Origin: Carallia brachiata
Lineage: Eukaryota > Streptophyta > Magnoliopsida > Malpighiales > Rhizophoraceae
DNA length: 64,000 nt
Direction: 5' to 3'
Assembly (NCBI GenBank): GCA_021464245.1
Contig: JADCRB010000002.1
Location: 733,796-797,795 of the forward strand
Position numbers and translations under genes: made by a program. The notes under the pieces are model-generated. The model was not told the DNA's origin, ran no database searches, and saw nothing but the letters and a program-made list of their open reading frames with translations. Positions 23,930 to 35,969 of this stretch are shown piece after piece; position 1 is the stretch's first letter; every line of letters begins with the position of its first letter.

Positions 23930-25700
23930 CCTGTTTTACTACAAGCAGCACCAATACCAGCATGCAATAAAATACTTACAGATTCTGATCAAAGCCAAAA
24001 AAGAGGATACAAAAGATATTAAAATAAAAAGCTTAAAAAATGCTGAGCCCAAGCATTCTCACTGCACAGTGCACAGAAACAGGCAATTGTTGTCTAGATA
24101 AAAGCCAGGAAAAAATTTACAGCACATCAGATAATAAATCCTAAATTCTCTTTGAAGATTGAAACTGACACATTTGCCCTAATCTTCAAAGCTTTTTACA
24201 AGGATTAGAAGGCTAAAGTTGCCCATATAAAGAATAATAGTGCAACAAAGGGAAGCTTAGGAAGAGAATGCATTACCAATTTTTGGTCCAAAGATCAGAA
24301 GTTGCTGGGTCTGATGGAACCCACAAAAGGCATATAGCTGACGCGTTCCCATCAATCAGTACATCCAGTGCAACATTGGTCCGGTGTCCAAAAATTACTT
24401 CAACTGATCAAGAGAGTGAAGATCAGAAAGGATTCCACCATCACATTGATGAGGTGGTATAACTGGATCTTTTAAGGAGAAGGCTCACTACATCCAGTTT
24501 AAATGCTTATCCTCAAGATAGACCTACTGGTTTCTCCAGGCCAGGCAGATATGCCCCAGAAGCCATCTGGAGGTAATTGGAAAACCATGGCCCCACTTTA
24601 AAGGTTCAACCTGGTAGATTTTGTACAAGCTCGTTGTACAAAATTAATATTCATTCTTTGCTATCTTCACCAGATGTCTATTATCAAGAAGGATGAACTA
24701 GACAAGACCAGGCTTTTCCCCCAAAATTAACTGTCCCACTAATTCTATTTCTATTGCAGGAAATTGAGAAGGAAGAATGCAACCCTTTGGCAGCTTGTCA
24801 TTCGCTCTGAACCCAAATGCTGTTCTTCTTTCTTTCTATTAAATAATTCTTCCACTAATAAAGGGAAAATGGTTAGAACCCAATATAAGTATGATAATAC
24901 TTCTCATCACAGGACCATCCAGAAGTAATGAACAAAATGGGGGGAAAAATGAGAATATGACCCACCTAATCCAGTAGAGACAGAAACTAATTAGGCATTC
25001 TTCAATAGGAAAGAGGAAACCAATAATAGACCATGGAAAACCTTCGGTGTGGAAAGGAATTATAGTAATGACACGCACCTTTCTGATGTTAAGAAAGTTG
25101 GTGAACATTCAAGGAGGAGGTTTTCTGATGTACAGGTCAATGATCAAAAGGGAAGGAGAACCTGGATAAAAAAAAGATAAAGTATTATGAGCACTAGTAA
25201 GTTTAGAATCTGCAACCCGTTCGGCTCTACCTGTGTGATCTTACTATTAAGCAAGAACCTTCTCTTAGTTAGCAAAATAGCAATCTCCATTGAAGATTAG
25301 ATTATCATAATCCATCAATCTTTGTTTTTTTTCATAATCAGCTGCAAACACTTTCAAAAATGAGTATGTATTTTCAGAGTGACCATACGACAATGAAGAA
25401 ACGTGAGCCTCTATTTGTCTAAAAATTTAATCTCTTCAAAGAGTTCAACAATAGACCTAAACTTTAGATTAGAGGACATCAAAAAGGTCTCATGTGGCAC
25501 GGGAGTGAAGTTGAGAGATTTATTTTCAACTTAAAGCACAAACTTACAGAACATGTTGGGTAAACAGCCAGATTTTCGGAAGATAGCACTCAGTGAAAGA
25601 GCTTTATTAGGAGTTCAGCGTTGCAAAGAGTTAATCTATGCCTCCTACTGACTAATGTTAACAAATACGTAATCACATTGTTCAATGAATCGTGAGGTAA
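23930..25700 (-). repeat. Module M1 of a triplicated minus-strand locus (decayed)
   Basis: The most downstream of three related modules. Shared blocks include 'acaagcagcaccaat' (about 23940), the 'TTTTTGG.CACC.GACC' exon-like block (about 24270-24400), 'ctatcttcaccagatgtct' (about 24661), 'ggaagaatgcaacc' (about 24771) and the 'aataatagaccatgg' block (about 25022). M1 lacks the middle part that M2 and M3 have (26970-27780 in M2). On the minus strand the exon-like block reads VIFGHRTNVALDVLIDGNAS and then LLWVPSDPATSDLWTKNW, similar to M2. I do not recognise the family. Confidence 0.6.
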
Positions 25701-25739
25701 ACAATATTACCGTTAACAAGGATTCATGACTATTTTTTG

Positions 25740-28700
25740 CCTAATAACTTTAATTACAACAAGCAGAACCAGTGATGGCGTGCAATAAACTATGACTAGA
25801 ACTCTTATCCAAGCCAAAAAAGGCCATATGCTAAGGTCTTAGCATGCAACTTTCAAAAGCTGATATAGAAACATTCTCACCACACACAATGCATCGTAAC
25901 AACAAATTTTCTGCTTCAACATTGAAGCCACAGTACTGACAAAAGCCATCACTCATTATATGCAGATTTTAATACGAATTAGAAGGCTAAGATGCTCATA
26001 TAAATAATAACAGTATAGAGCTAAAGAGGAGAATGCATTACTGATTTATAGTCCAGATATCAGAAATTTGCTTGGCCTGATGGAACTGCACTGGAACAAA
26101 CACTGACACATTCTCATCCTTCAATACAAAGTGTGCAGCACTGGTCTGGTGGCCAAAAATACTGTGGATGATCAAGAAAATTAAGATTGGATGGGATTCC
26201 AACAAATTTTGAGACAAATACCTAACAAACAAAGAATCTGTCTTGTACAGACTTCAAGTTGGTTCTTTTACCTCATTCATCATGCTTACCTCTGCAGAAC
26301 ACATGATTCAACCACAATGAGCATAGAAATTCGAATGGAAATATGGCCTTCTACAGCACAGAAGCAACATATTTATCTTGCTCCCAAAGAGCACATGCCA
26401 TCATTACAGCAGCTGAATAGAAACAGCCCTGTTGCCAATCATGCATGCAATTAGTTTACAATAGATTTCTGTGTAAAGGTGATGAGAAAGTCACCAAAAT
26501 TTTTAAGGATAAGGCACATTATATCAGGTTTTGATGCTTACCCTTGCGCCAGCGTGTCTCTCTCTCTCTCTCTCTTATCTTTTGTTCTCCAACCCAGTCA
26601 GATATCCCATGCTCACCTGAAGGGTCCTTGAAGACACTGAGTGAGAAATGGAGGACTGTGCTTCAATGATTGATTGGATGCTTCAAGAGCTCTACGCACA
26701 CAGGAAATATCAAACCACTTAGGAAAATCTTGTTGAGTCTCTTCCGACAAGCCTAATTTCAAGTCTTCACTATCTTCACCAAATGTCTGCTATGGAGGAA
26801 CAGGAAGCAAATAATGGACAGAGAGCATGCAGAATGATTGATAAAGGGTGTACTTTACCTAATATTACTACATTTTTTCTACTATTAACTTGTTCCCTAA
26901 GTGCTACCATGTTATTTATGATGGCAAAAGACCCATGGACACTGAATAGTAGTTCTAATAACATGATGAAGTAACACATACCTACCATTCCAGGAGTGGG
27001 AGAATGCTTTGGATAGTCTCTCTGAACTGCATTCGCTAAACTCAACTCCAAGCATTCTTCCTTAACTCCTTTTAAGGCTTTTAAGAACTTTTATCTGCTC
27101 ATCTCCAACTTAACAGATCATAAGCAATAATTAGCAGTAAGATGAAGGAAAACAAAAGAAATCCTAATAATCCAGTAGTGCAGGAGGAAGAAATTCCAAG
27201 AAAGAAACACTTTCATCTGAATTTTAAAGGACTCAAACAAAGTCCTGCTTCAGCCATCATCTGGACAAGTATAAGCATATGCCTCTGTACTATTGGCCAT
27301 AATATTCTTGCAATAGCTGTGCGACAAATCATCAGTCAACAGTTTCCGGTACGCCTGATGGTGCCTCAAATGCCTCCAGTCATTTGAAAATGGCTCCCGA
27401 GAAAGTTGGACAAGAACTCTTTCTCTTGGCCTCCTTAACCTGTTAAAGAATTATTAGGCAAACAAATGCATCGGCTTGGACTTCTATTTCTTAGCATGAA
27501 AGAGAACCATTGTTCAAGATCATTATAAAACAACATTAGTGGCAAGAAAAGCAAAAGGGCATAGATTATAACCTTAATTGGTGAAAGACTTGATAAGATA
27601 CAGGATACTTCGGGGATCTTGAACCCCATTCCCTCTCTTCTTGACCAACAGAGGACAAATCCTTCCATATGAGATTGACCGGCAGCACAAATCCTTCCGA
27701 AGCACAAATCCTTCCGAAGCATTCTGCAAAACTGGACATGAAAATTGCTGCACAACTGCCCCACCGATTTATTGTTGTTGCCATAGACTGACAAGAAGGA
27801 AGAATGCAACCTTTGGGAGCTTGTGTTTCACGGATAGACACAAACGAGCTCCTTTCTTCCTGAAATACCGTTGCTTTAGTAATAAAAAGTAGAATGGTCA
27901 AAAGGGAACGAAAAATGACACAAATAGATATTGTAGGACTAAGGGTACAAAGCATCAAAGCAATATCTTTGTAAAAATTCCGTGATTGATTGTAGCACTA
28001 AGTGTACAAAGAATCAAAGCAATATCTTTTTGAAATTCTGTGATTGACAAAAACAAAGGCACAAGTATAATTCTTTGATAAAGATGAACTAATTTTCCTA
28101 TTGATGTTTCTAGAAGCCTAACCAACCTATATACTTAACAATACACATTTGAAACCTGAAGGCACAACACACATCAACAAGTTACGACAATTTAAAGAAA
28201 TTGTCGTTATTTCTACTGGAAATAACCTGGACAAAGAAGTCAGTGTAATGAGTAGGCGCTTGAAACAAGCTGGTGACTCCCACCTGATCCAGACAAAAAA
28301 AAAAAGAAAACTTGTTGGGCATTCTTTACTACAAGGCAGGAAACTAATAATGAACCGTGGAATACCTTTGGCATGAAAAGAATCAAAAAGTACACGCTGT
28401 TCTGATGTTAAGGAATCTTCTGTACATCCAAAGAAGTTGCGTTTGGATTTAAAGCCAGAGCCTTTTTTCAAGATCTTTTTTCAAGATCTAAATTCTATTG
28501 GTTTGCAAAGTAGCAATTTTTAATTTTGAACTAGCAAATAACTTTCCAACAGGCTTTGTTTTGCTTCCTCAAGAACAGCTGTAAGCAACTTCACAAATGA
28601 GTTGCTGATTTCAAAGTGAAAATGCGAGAAGCAACAAACTTAAAAAAAGAATGAAGAAAGTTACCACTCATCACCGTCTTCTTGCATAACAGAAGGCTTG

Positions 28701-28880
28701 ATATGCACTGCTCTTAAATTCTTCATTTCGATCTGTCCCACCTGAGTTTGTAGCCCAATATGTCTGAAAACCCTACAGGCAGAGAACCAAAACTTAATGA
28801 TGGATGAAGCATCTCCAAGGGTTAACGTATGCCTCCTAATAACTAATGTCGACAAATATGCAATTACGTTCAATGTACCA
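25740..28880 (-). repeat. Module M2 of a triplicated minus-strand locus (decayed)
   Basis: The fullest module. Exon-like blocks on the minus strand, in order: FHAKGIPRF (about 28340-28380); SEGFVLPVNLIWKDLSSVGQ (about 27640-27710); NDWRHLRHHQAYRKLL (about 27340-27395); KEECLELSLANAVQRDYPKH, TPGM ending at a GT donor (about 26985-27060); LSEETQQDFPKWFDIS, ALEASNQSLKHSPPF (about 26650-26765); IFGHQTSAAHFVLKDENVSV, then QISDIWTINQ (about 26045-26170). Several lie next to plausible AG acceptors. Frames are broken by small indels, including a 17-bp tandem duplication at 27685-27718. This looks like a spliced coding gene that has decayed. Family unknown to me; no catalytic motif is seen. Confidence 0.55.
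26559..26575. repeat. (TC)n microsatellite
   Basis: A pure TC dinucleotide run inside module M2, not present at the equivalent place in M3. Confidence 0.8.
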
Positions 28881-28979
28881 TGAGATAAAGTGTTTACCGT
28901 TAACAAGAAATTATGATACCTGTCCCACGCTGACTCCAAGTTATAGATTTTCTGTCCTATATCTTGGGAATTACAGAAG

Positions 28980-31371
28980 CTGATGCCTGTTCCACAACAA
29001 GAAGCACCAATGATGGTGTGCAATGCAAAGTAATAACAAATTTTCTACTTTAACATTGAACTGACAGAGCTGATAAAAAAGCTTTCACTCATGTGAGGTT
29101 AAGAAGAGATACCATTGCTGATTTATGGTCCAAAGGTCAGGAATTTGCTTGGCCTGATGGAAGCATCCTGACGCAAATACCTGACACATTCCCGTCCTTT
29201 ACAACATGGTGTTTACCACTGGTCTGCTGTCCAAAAATACTGTAGATGATCAAGAGAGTAAACGTTATGCCTTATGCGGGACTATTCCAACATAACTTTC
29301 AATAAAAATACCTATCAAACAAAGAACATGTCTTGCATGGACTTCAGAGTTCTTATTTCTTTTACCTCTGTCATTATGCTTACCTCTGCAGAACACAAAA
29401 TTCAACTACGACTAGCTTCGAAATTCAATTGAAAATACGATCTTTTATAGCATAGAAGTAACACAATTATCTTCTTCCCAGAGAGCACATGCCATGATTA
29501 CAAGAGCTGAATATAACCTCTCCTGTTGCCAATCCTAACAGGAGCACCATGCACACAATCAGTTCACAATAGAGATTTCAATGTAAAGGTGATGAGAAAG
29601 ACACCAAAGTTTTCGAGGACAAGGCAAATTTCATCAGGTATTAGTGCTTATCCTCATCCCAGTCTCTTTCTTTTTTTCCCTGTTCTGCCACCCAGCCAGA
29701 TACGTCACAGCAACCTTCCAGAGGTAGCTTGAAAACTATGCACCTCCCCAAGGATTCATCTCGGTCATTAAATGGAGGACTTTGCACCAATGATCGATTG
29801 TATGCTCCAAGAGCTATTGGAACACGGAAACAATCAAATTCCATTGGAAAATCTTGGTAAGGCTCTTCCTGCAAGCTTAATTTCAAGTATTTGCTATCTT
29901 CACCAAATGTCTACTATGGAGTATGCAGAATTGTTGACAAAGGGTTTACTTTATCTAATCCTGATATATTATGCTCTACTAACTTGTTCGCTGAATGTTA
30001 ACCAGATAATTAACAATGGCAAAAGACCAAAGGAAAGTGAACATAAATATAAAATGGCAGAAGTATATACCATTGTCCACCGCAGTGAGTATCCCTTAAA
30101 AATACACACTTTCCCGCGTAGCTTCACGGTTTGAAACATTTTGGATAGTCTCTCTAGACAGCAAATTGCTCAGTTCAACTCCAAGCAAGTTTCCTTGTTT
30201 CCTGTTTAAGGGTTGCAAAAGCTTTCATCTGGGTATCTGCAGACTAAAAGATCATAAGCAATAGGTAGCAGTAAGATGAAGAAAAACAACAGAAATCCTT
30301 AAAATCTAGTAGTTTAGGGGAAAGAACTTCCGTGAAAGGAATAGTTTAATCTGAATTTTAGACTCAAACAAAGTCCTGCTGCAGCCATTGTTTGGACAAG
30401 TATAAGCAAAAGCCACAGTACTAATGAGTAATGAAAACTTACAGGAATAGGTAGAATAATCATTTGTCCATTTTTTCCTGCATATAATCATTTTATTACC
30501 TTTCATAAGAACTAAGGGAATTGATGCGTGACAGTGCCTCAAATACCTCTTTTTCCAATCATTTAGAAACAACCCTACCTCCTCAACCTGTTAAACAATT
30601 ATTAGGTGAACAAGTGGTAGGAATAACAAACAAAGGCATAGATTAACAAGAGACAGCCTTCCCCACAAAAGATTGACCAGCAACATGAATACTTCTGAAG
30701 CATTCTGCAGAAATAGACATGAAAATTACTGCATCATTGTCCCACTCATTTTATTGTTATTGTCAAATTAGTGTGGAACCCTAATATTATGATTCTTACT
30801 TCCCGTAATATAATTCGTTTAAAAGTAATAAAATTTAGTATGGTCAAAATACACAACTAAAAAACCAAAAAAAAAACAAGACACCAACAGACAGATTATG
30901 TCCACGAAGCAAAACAGAGGAATCATAAAAACCTTTTTCTCATCAGCATCACGCGCATAAGATCCTGAATTAAAACGAACAGCGCAAGAACTTGAAAAAA
31001 AAAAAAAAAAAGAACAGTACACAAAGACAAAGACAGGATTGAGAAATTATGTCCAAAACAAACAGGCTGCTTGAGAACACAGATAAACACACACACACAC
31101 ACACAAAAACAAAAACTGCATTTTTTTAATACGACTCACAAAATCCTGAGATCAGAAGTATACGCAACAAGGAAAAAAAAAAGGCTGAGAGAGGAAAAGC
31201 AATTTTAGCTTCAAGAATTGCTAATCTTCGTTTCTTGAAAAACAAAAACAAAAGAGAGAGAATAGACGAAATCCAAGATTGATAATTACCAAAGAGAGGG
31301 AGAAAGGCATCGCTGCCTGACAACTGAAAGAGAAAACTGAGAGAAATTAAGAAAACTGAGAGAGAAAGCAT
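28980..31371 (-). repeat. Module M3 of a triplicated minus-strand locus, with promoter-proximal leader
   Basis: The most upstream module. A TATA box (31405-31412) precedes an ATG at 31371. Exon-like pieces 31290..31371, 30933..30964 and 30500..30587 join by GT-AG junctions in one frame: a hydrophobic start (MLSLSVFLISLSFLFQLSGS), then ..YARDADEKK, then VEEVGLFLNDWKKRYLRHCH. That is 67 codons. The next homologous block (about 30120-30235) runs into stops. Later blocks match M2: QEEPYQDFPMEFDCF, AYNRSLVQSPPFNDRDE (about 29750-29880) and IFGQQTSGKHHVVKDGNVSG with an early stop (about 29150-29255). It may be a relic gene or a spliced non-coding RNA. The leader could equally be a 5' UTR. Confidence 0.5.
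31088..31105. repeat. (AC)n microsatellite
   Basis: AC dinucleotide run within the presumed first intron of module M3. Confidence 0.8.
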
Positions 31372-31404
31372 TTGGGTTATAATAAGAGAAGAGAGTAGCA
31401 AAGG

Positions 31405-31412
31405 TATTTATA
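31405..31412 (-). promoter_or_regulatory. TATA box at the head of the triplicated locus
   Basis: TATAAATA on the minus strand, about 34 nt upstream of the first ATG at 31371 and followed by a CT-rich leader. It is the same core sequence as found at the TPD1-like and bHLH genes of this window. Confidence 0.5.
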
Positions 31413-31419
31413 GAGGTGT

Positions 31420-34400
31420 AGCCTAATGGCATCACAAAACAAATCTTTTGTGAGAGGGAAATCCTTGCACCAAAAGAAATCCTTTTGAGATAGGAAAATC
31501 CTTGTAATACGAGAATTCCTTGTGTAAGAGGTAAAAGAGCCGTTAGTCAAATTATTTTCAAAATTTCATCTCAATTGTTTTGCCTTCTACTAATTCCCTC
31601 CATTCCTCTACATTTATTGTTCATTTAAAATTTTACCGTTGGAGGTATTCTTGGTGATTTTGAGGGAATGACTAATGAGGCGGTGGTGAGAAATAAATAT
31701 ATTTTTTTAATAAAATAATAGTGAATATCTTTTACCAATAATGATAAAGAGATTTTGGTGGGATTTGGCTACTTAAAGGGGAGAAAAAAATTATGTCGGT
31801 CTTGATGATATTTCGATATAGATAGGTGATAGGTAACGGAGTTTGAAACAAAAATAAAATAATTAAAAGGGAAAAGTTTAATAATTGTAATAAAAATAAA
31901 GTAATTATATATACGGGCACGTGCGCCGATGAAACTCTATATAATTTGCATAACATAAACTACAAAATTAGTTTGGATATGTTTTTTCAAAAATTATAAT
32001 CTCTAAATTGACTAAACAAATATTTGTTGTAACAAGAAGAAAAGAAACAGTTTGTCTCAAAATAACAAGAAAAAAAACATTAGTGTGCTATACACTAACT
32101 GGGTGCAGCCCAGACCAACCTCTGTTAGACCACCCATCAGAAGTACAGCCCAATAACTACATGTTGGGCTGTTCGGCCCGTTAATAGCTCCTCCGCTTAG
32201 CTTCATTTTCTGAATTACCGATCATAGCTATAACTCGATTTGTACGTCTCATCATTGCGCATTAGTCATGCTAATTTTCTTTCTATTGTTCTAAACAATT
32301 TTATTGGATGTCTTCTTAAAAGGATAAAAAAATATATAGAAAAATAAAACGGCCTATGTCTAGTATTGGCAGATTATATCATTTGAGGGTTAAGGAATCA
32401 ATATATGTCTATATCTGCAATCATCAAAAAGACCCAGATGAATAATAACAATGAATCAGATACAATAATTTCTTTCTATTTTTGATCCAAACCTTTTTTT
32501 TTTTTTCTTTTTGATCTACGCTTGTTGTTCCATGGCTAGCACATTAAATTCTTGCATTCTTTCACGAAAGAAACAATTAAATTTTGATAACTCTAAGTGC
32601 CACCTCAATTTTAGATTGTTCGATCATACGTCAGAAGAATACTACAATGACGATTGAAGAGCCAACGATTATGGATTTATTCACATTTATACTATAATTT
32701 GCACAGGATCATTTCCAATTTGATAACCCAAAAACCTGCCCTTTATGTTAGCAACTCCCGGACTTACCTGAAAAGAATTTCTCCTCGGAGAAAAACAATA
32801 CATATACCTTTGACCGAGATTATGTACAAAAAGAAAATACATAAACAAAGAACCTTTGACCAGGAACGGTGGCCCTGCGTCACTGGGAAGGGCAAAGTTG
32901 GCAGGGAACTTGAACTATACCAACATCCAACGGTTTGATTTTGATTGGAATCGGATACTTTAATTTTATTTATATGTGTCTAGTCTCTGATGGGGAAATT
33001 TCTAGGTAAGTATAGAACATATCATAATCAGGAGATTTTTTGCATTACAATTTGAGTCAACTAGGAGTAAAACCGATGTAGACGCAATTATTTGACTTTG
33101 TTTTTATTTTTCTAATTAGCAAACTCACCCATCAAAAGCTCATTTAAAAAAGGTTGGGCCAACCCAATAGTTAAGTAGTTAAGTATTTTAACTTTTTATC
33201 TAAGCACTCTTAAATTCTAAAATTGTGATTATGTGTAAGAGATATAGAATTTATAAAAATAAAAAATTTATTTTTCATGTAATTTAAGACCCAACTAATC
33301 TCTTAATAAAAAAAATTAATATAAGGTATTACATTTATTTTTTTAATAAATAAAAATATTACGCCTTTCTGTTTAAAACACAAAAACATATAGGTGCTCA
33401 AAGAGATGATTAAGTACAGCTCTAAGACTTTCATCTTCCAATCAAGGGGTCTTCGGCTCAATTTTTTAGGAGCCGCGTTTGCCTTTTAGTTTAAAAAAAT
33501 AAGTTTATGGTTGTTTGATAAACTATTTAGAAGGGTTGTTAATTGTTAATTAGAAGTCTAATAATTAATTACTGTTTTAAAAAATAAATTAAGTCTATTT
33601 TTTAAAATTTTAATTGTTGAGACCAATTATTTAGGCCAAAATACCCTTTTTAAACTTTTATTTTACCTTCGTCCTTCATGATGTTGCTCTTCTCACGTTG
33701 CTCTCCTCTCTGCTCTGCTGCTTCTCCACAGACTGCCCTCATCACTTCCACTACCTTTTATCTACGATTTAGGAACGTAGTTTGTTACTTTCTTTCTTTC
33801 TCGACGTTGATTTCCTAACAAGTTAAATTACAAACTAAGTTACAAAAATAAACAACCACCCAAACAGTACAAAAGGCCCCAACAACAATACACCAACAGC
33901 AGTTTTTCACAGCAACTCCGGTAGCAATAGCAACGGCGGAGGAGGGCAGTGGCGGTGGCGAAGGGAATATGGCGACGGTGGCTCCGACAGAAGCTGTGAG
34001 AGTGGAGGCGGCACCAACTTAAGTAGTAGCAAACCGGACGGCAACGGAGGAGACATTGTCGAAGACGGTGGCGCTAGTGGCCAGTATGACGGCTCTAGTG
34101 TTAAGGTCAATCTCTAAGACAACCATCAGTTGAGCTACGTCAGCATCGGTTGCATCATCGAAGCCGCCAATTGGTAAGGCGGCGTAGGAGGCCAGTTCAG
34201 AGGCAGATGTAGCGGCGCTGGCACTAGAGACGGTGATAAAAACTGCAAAAGTTGTGGAAAGCTGCTGAAAAACCCAGATCGAGTATTCGGAGAGTCATGG
34301 GTGAGCTTATTAAAGGCAGATATAGGAAGTTGTTAAACCAAAAGTACTATAGTAGAAGCAAAGAAGAGGAGAAAGAGAAGTGGGGTGGACAGGAAGCAGG

Positions 34401-35700
34401 GAGAAGACAAATGGAGAAGAGATGAAGAGGAAGAGAGGAGAAAATAAAAGGCTAAGGTAAATGGTTGGCGAGGTAGCGAGCCACCTTTGCTAGCCTAAGA
34501 AGATGTATACTATTGTTGAAGACCCGAGAGGATTTAGAGAAAAATAGTTTTAGAGAGAAGCATTTTTCCTTAATGGTCTCGAGATTAAAATGCACTTGAT
34601 AAGTGTAGCTAGCTAGTATTGATTAGCATAAGTAATTTGTACCTACCAATTAGGCAACTACCAAGGTTTCTATTACAAGAGGATGAAAAGAACGGACGAG
34701 AAGATTTTTAGATATAAAATTCCAATTCCACAAATAAACTTCATTTCAGGACATTAAAAAAAATTGGTTTTTTTTGCTCTGATGAGCAAAGGGCCATGTA
34801 GCTTGTTGGAGACTAATCGTCTCGAGTATTTGCACATCTATTTCTTGGGTCCATTGGTGGAAACAGAGAATTTTCCACAACAAACCAAAAATCTGTAAGG
34901 AAAACAGAGAAGGAAAGAATAATTCTTTATTTTATGAAAAGGCAACAAAGTGGGGATTTCAGATTGGAAATTGTTAGACAAACGCAATTATGTAGAAAAG
35001 AATTATGAGATACTGATATGCAATGTATCATTTCGATCATGAATTCAGTGGCCAACTACTCTCTTAGATACAAGTTAATTAAAATATTTATTATATGTGA
35101 TAATAGAGTGATAATTATGAATTTTTTTAATCAGAATAATTATGACTATAAGCATGTGAATAATATATATATTTGACATTAATAATTTAAATATTTATAT
35201 CATTAAATTTGTGATTAGTGGCTTATTACACTTTTTTTTTTTTTTTTTAGCAAAGTGGCTTGTTACACTTCTGTTTGAACAATTGGTAATACGCTTACAT
35301 ATCATAAAAAACGTCCCATCTTAATTAAATACTAATTGATCCAAAGAACGAGGCATTTTTATTTAATTTATATTAAGCAAAGTAGAATTTAATAAATTTA
35401 TTTATGTCTATTATTTTAAAACATTATTTAGAAGAAGTAGAGATTTTTAAATATTATTAATTTTGTAAATAGTATCGTATCTTAATCTATTCAATCAGCT
35501 AATCTTTCTCTTTAGACATAGACTAAACAAAAATTAAACACATTTTGGAAGTATATTGTTGAATAATTATTATAAGCTTTGGATTTTATTCTTATTTATT
35601 TATTTATTTACAATCTACAGACACGATAAAATAACATGATTTTTGGGGCATGGTTAAAGTATTTTACTGGGAGAGAAAAATAAAAAATAAAAATAAAAAA
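31420..35700. other. Intergenic spacer with a GGN-rich island
   Basis: Mostly AT-rich. At about 33915-34290 the composition changes to GC-rich with repeated GGCGG/GGTGGC triplets. Frames there are short (67 codons at most) and give low-complexity Pro/Leu or Gly/Ser translations, so I do not call a gene. A poly-T run lies at 35231-35249 and an (ATTT)n-type run at 35591-35610. Confidence 0.5.
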
Positions 35701-35969
35701 AAGCGAAGAAATAAAAAACGAGAAAGAGCAGGGAACTCCGCACGCGTTCTCTGTCCTCTTGACAACAACAAAACACAACATTTAAGACAACCAACTTTCT
35801 TTCTCGGTATCTGTTTTCAGATGTACGAAACTAACCTCTCCTCAGATTTCTATTATATGTTATACTGCTGCCAAAAAAGATCGAATCTTTCTCAGTTTAG
35901 CTCGATTAATTGATCCAAAACGAGCAAAACCCACAAAAGTTTTCAACTTTTTGAGTAGATTTCGTGAAG

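Noticed and set aside
23930..31412. Triplicated locus as an NBS-LRR resistance cluster
   Set aside because: No P-loop, NB-ARC or LRR motif appears in any frame of the modules; tandem structure alone is not enough.
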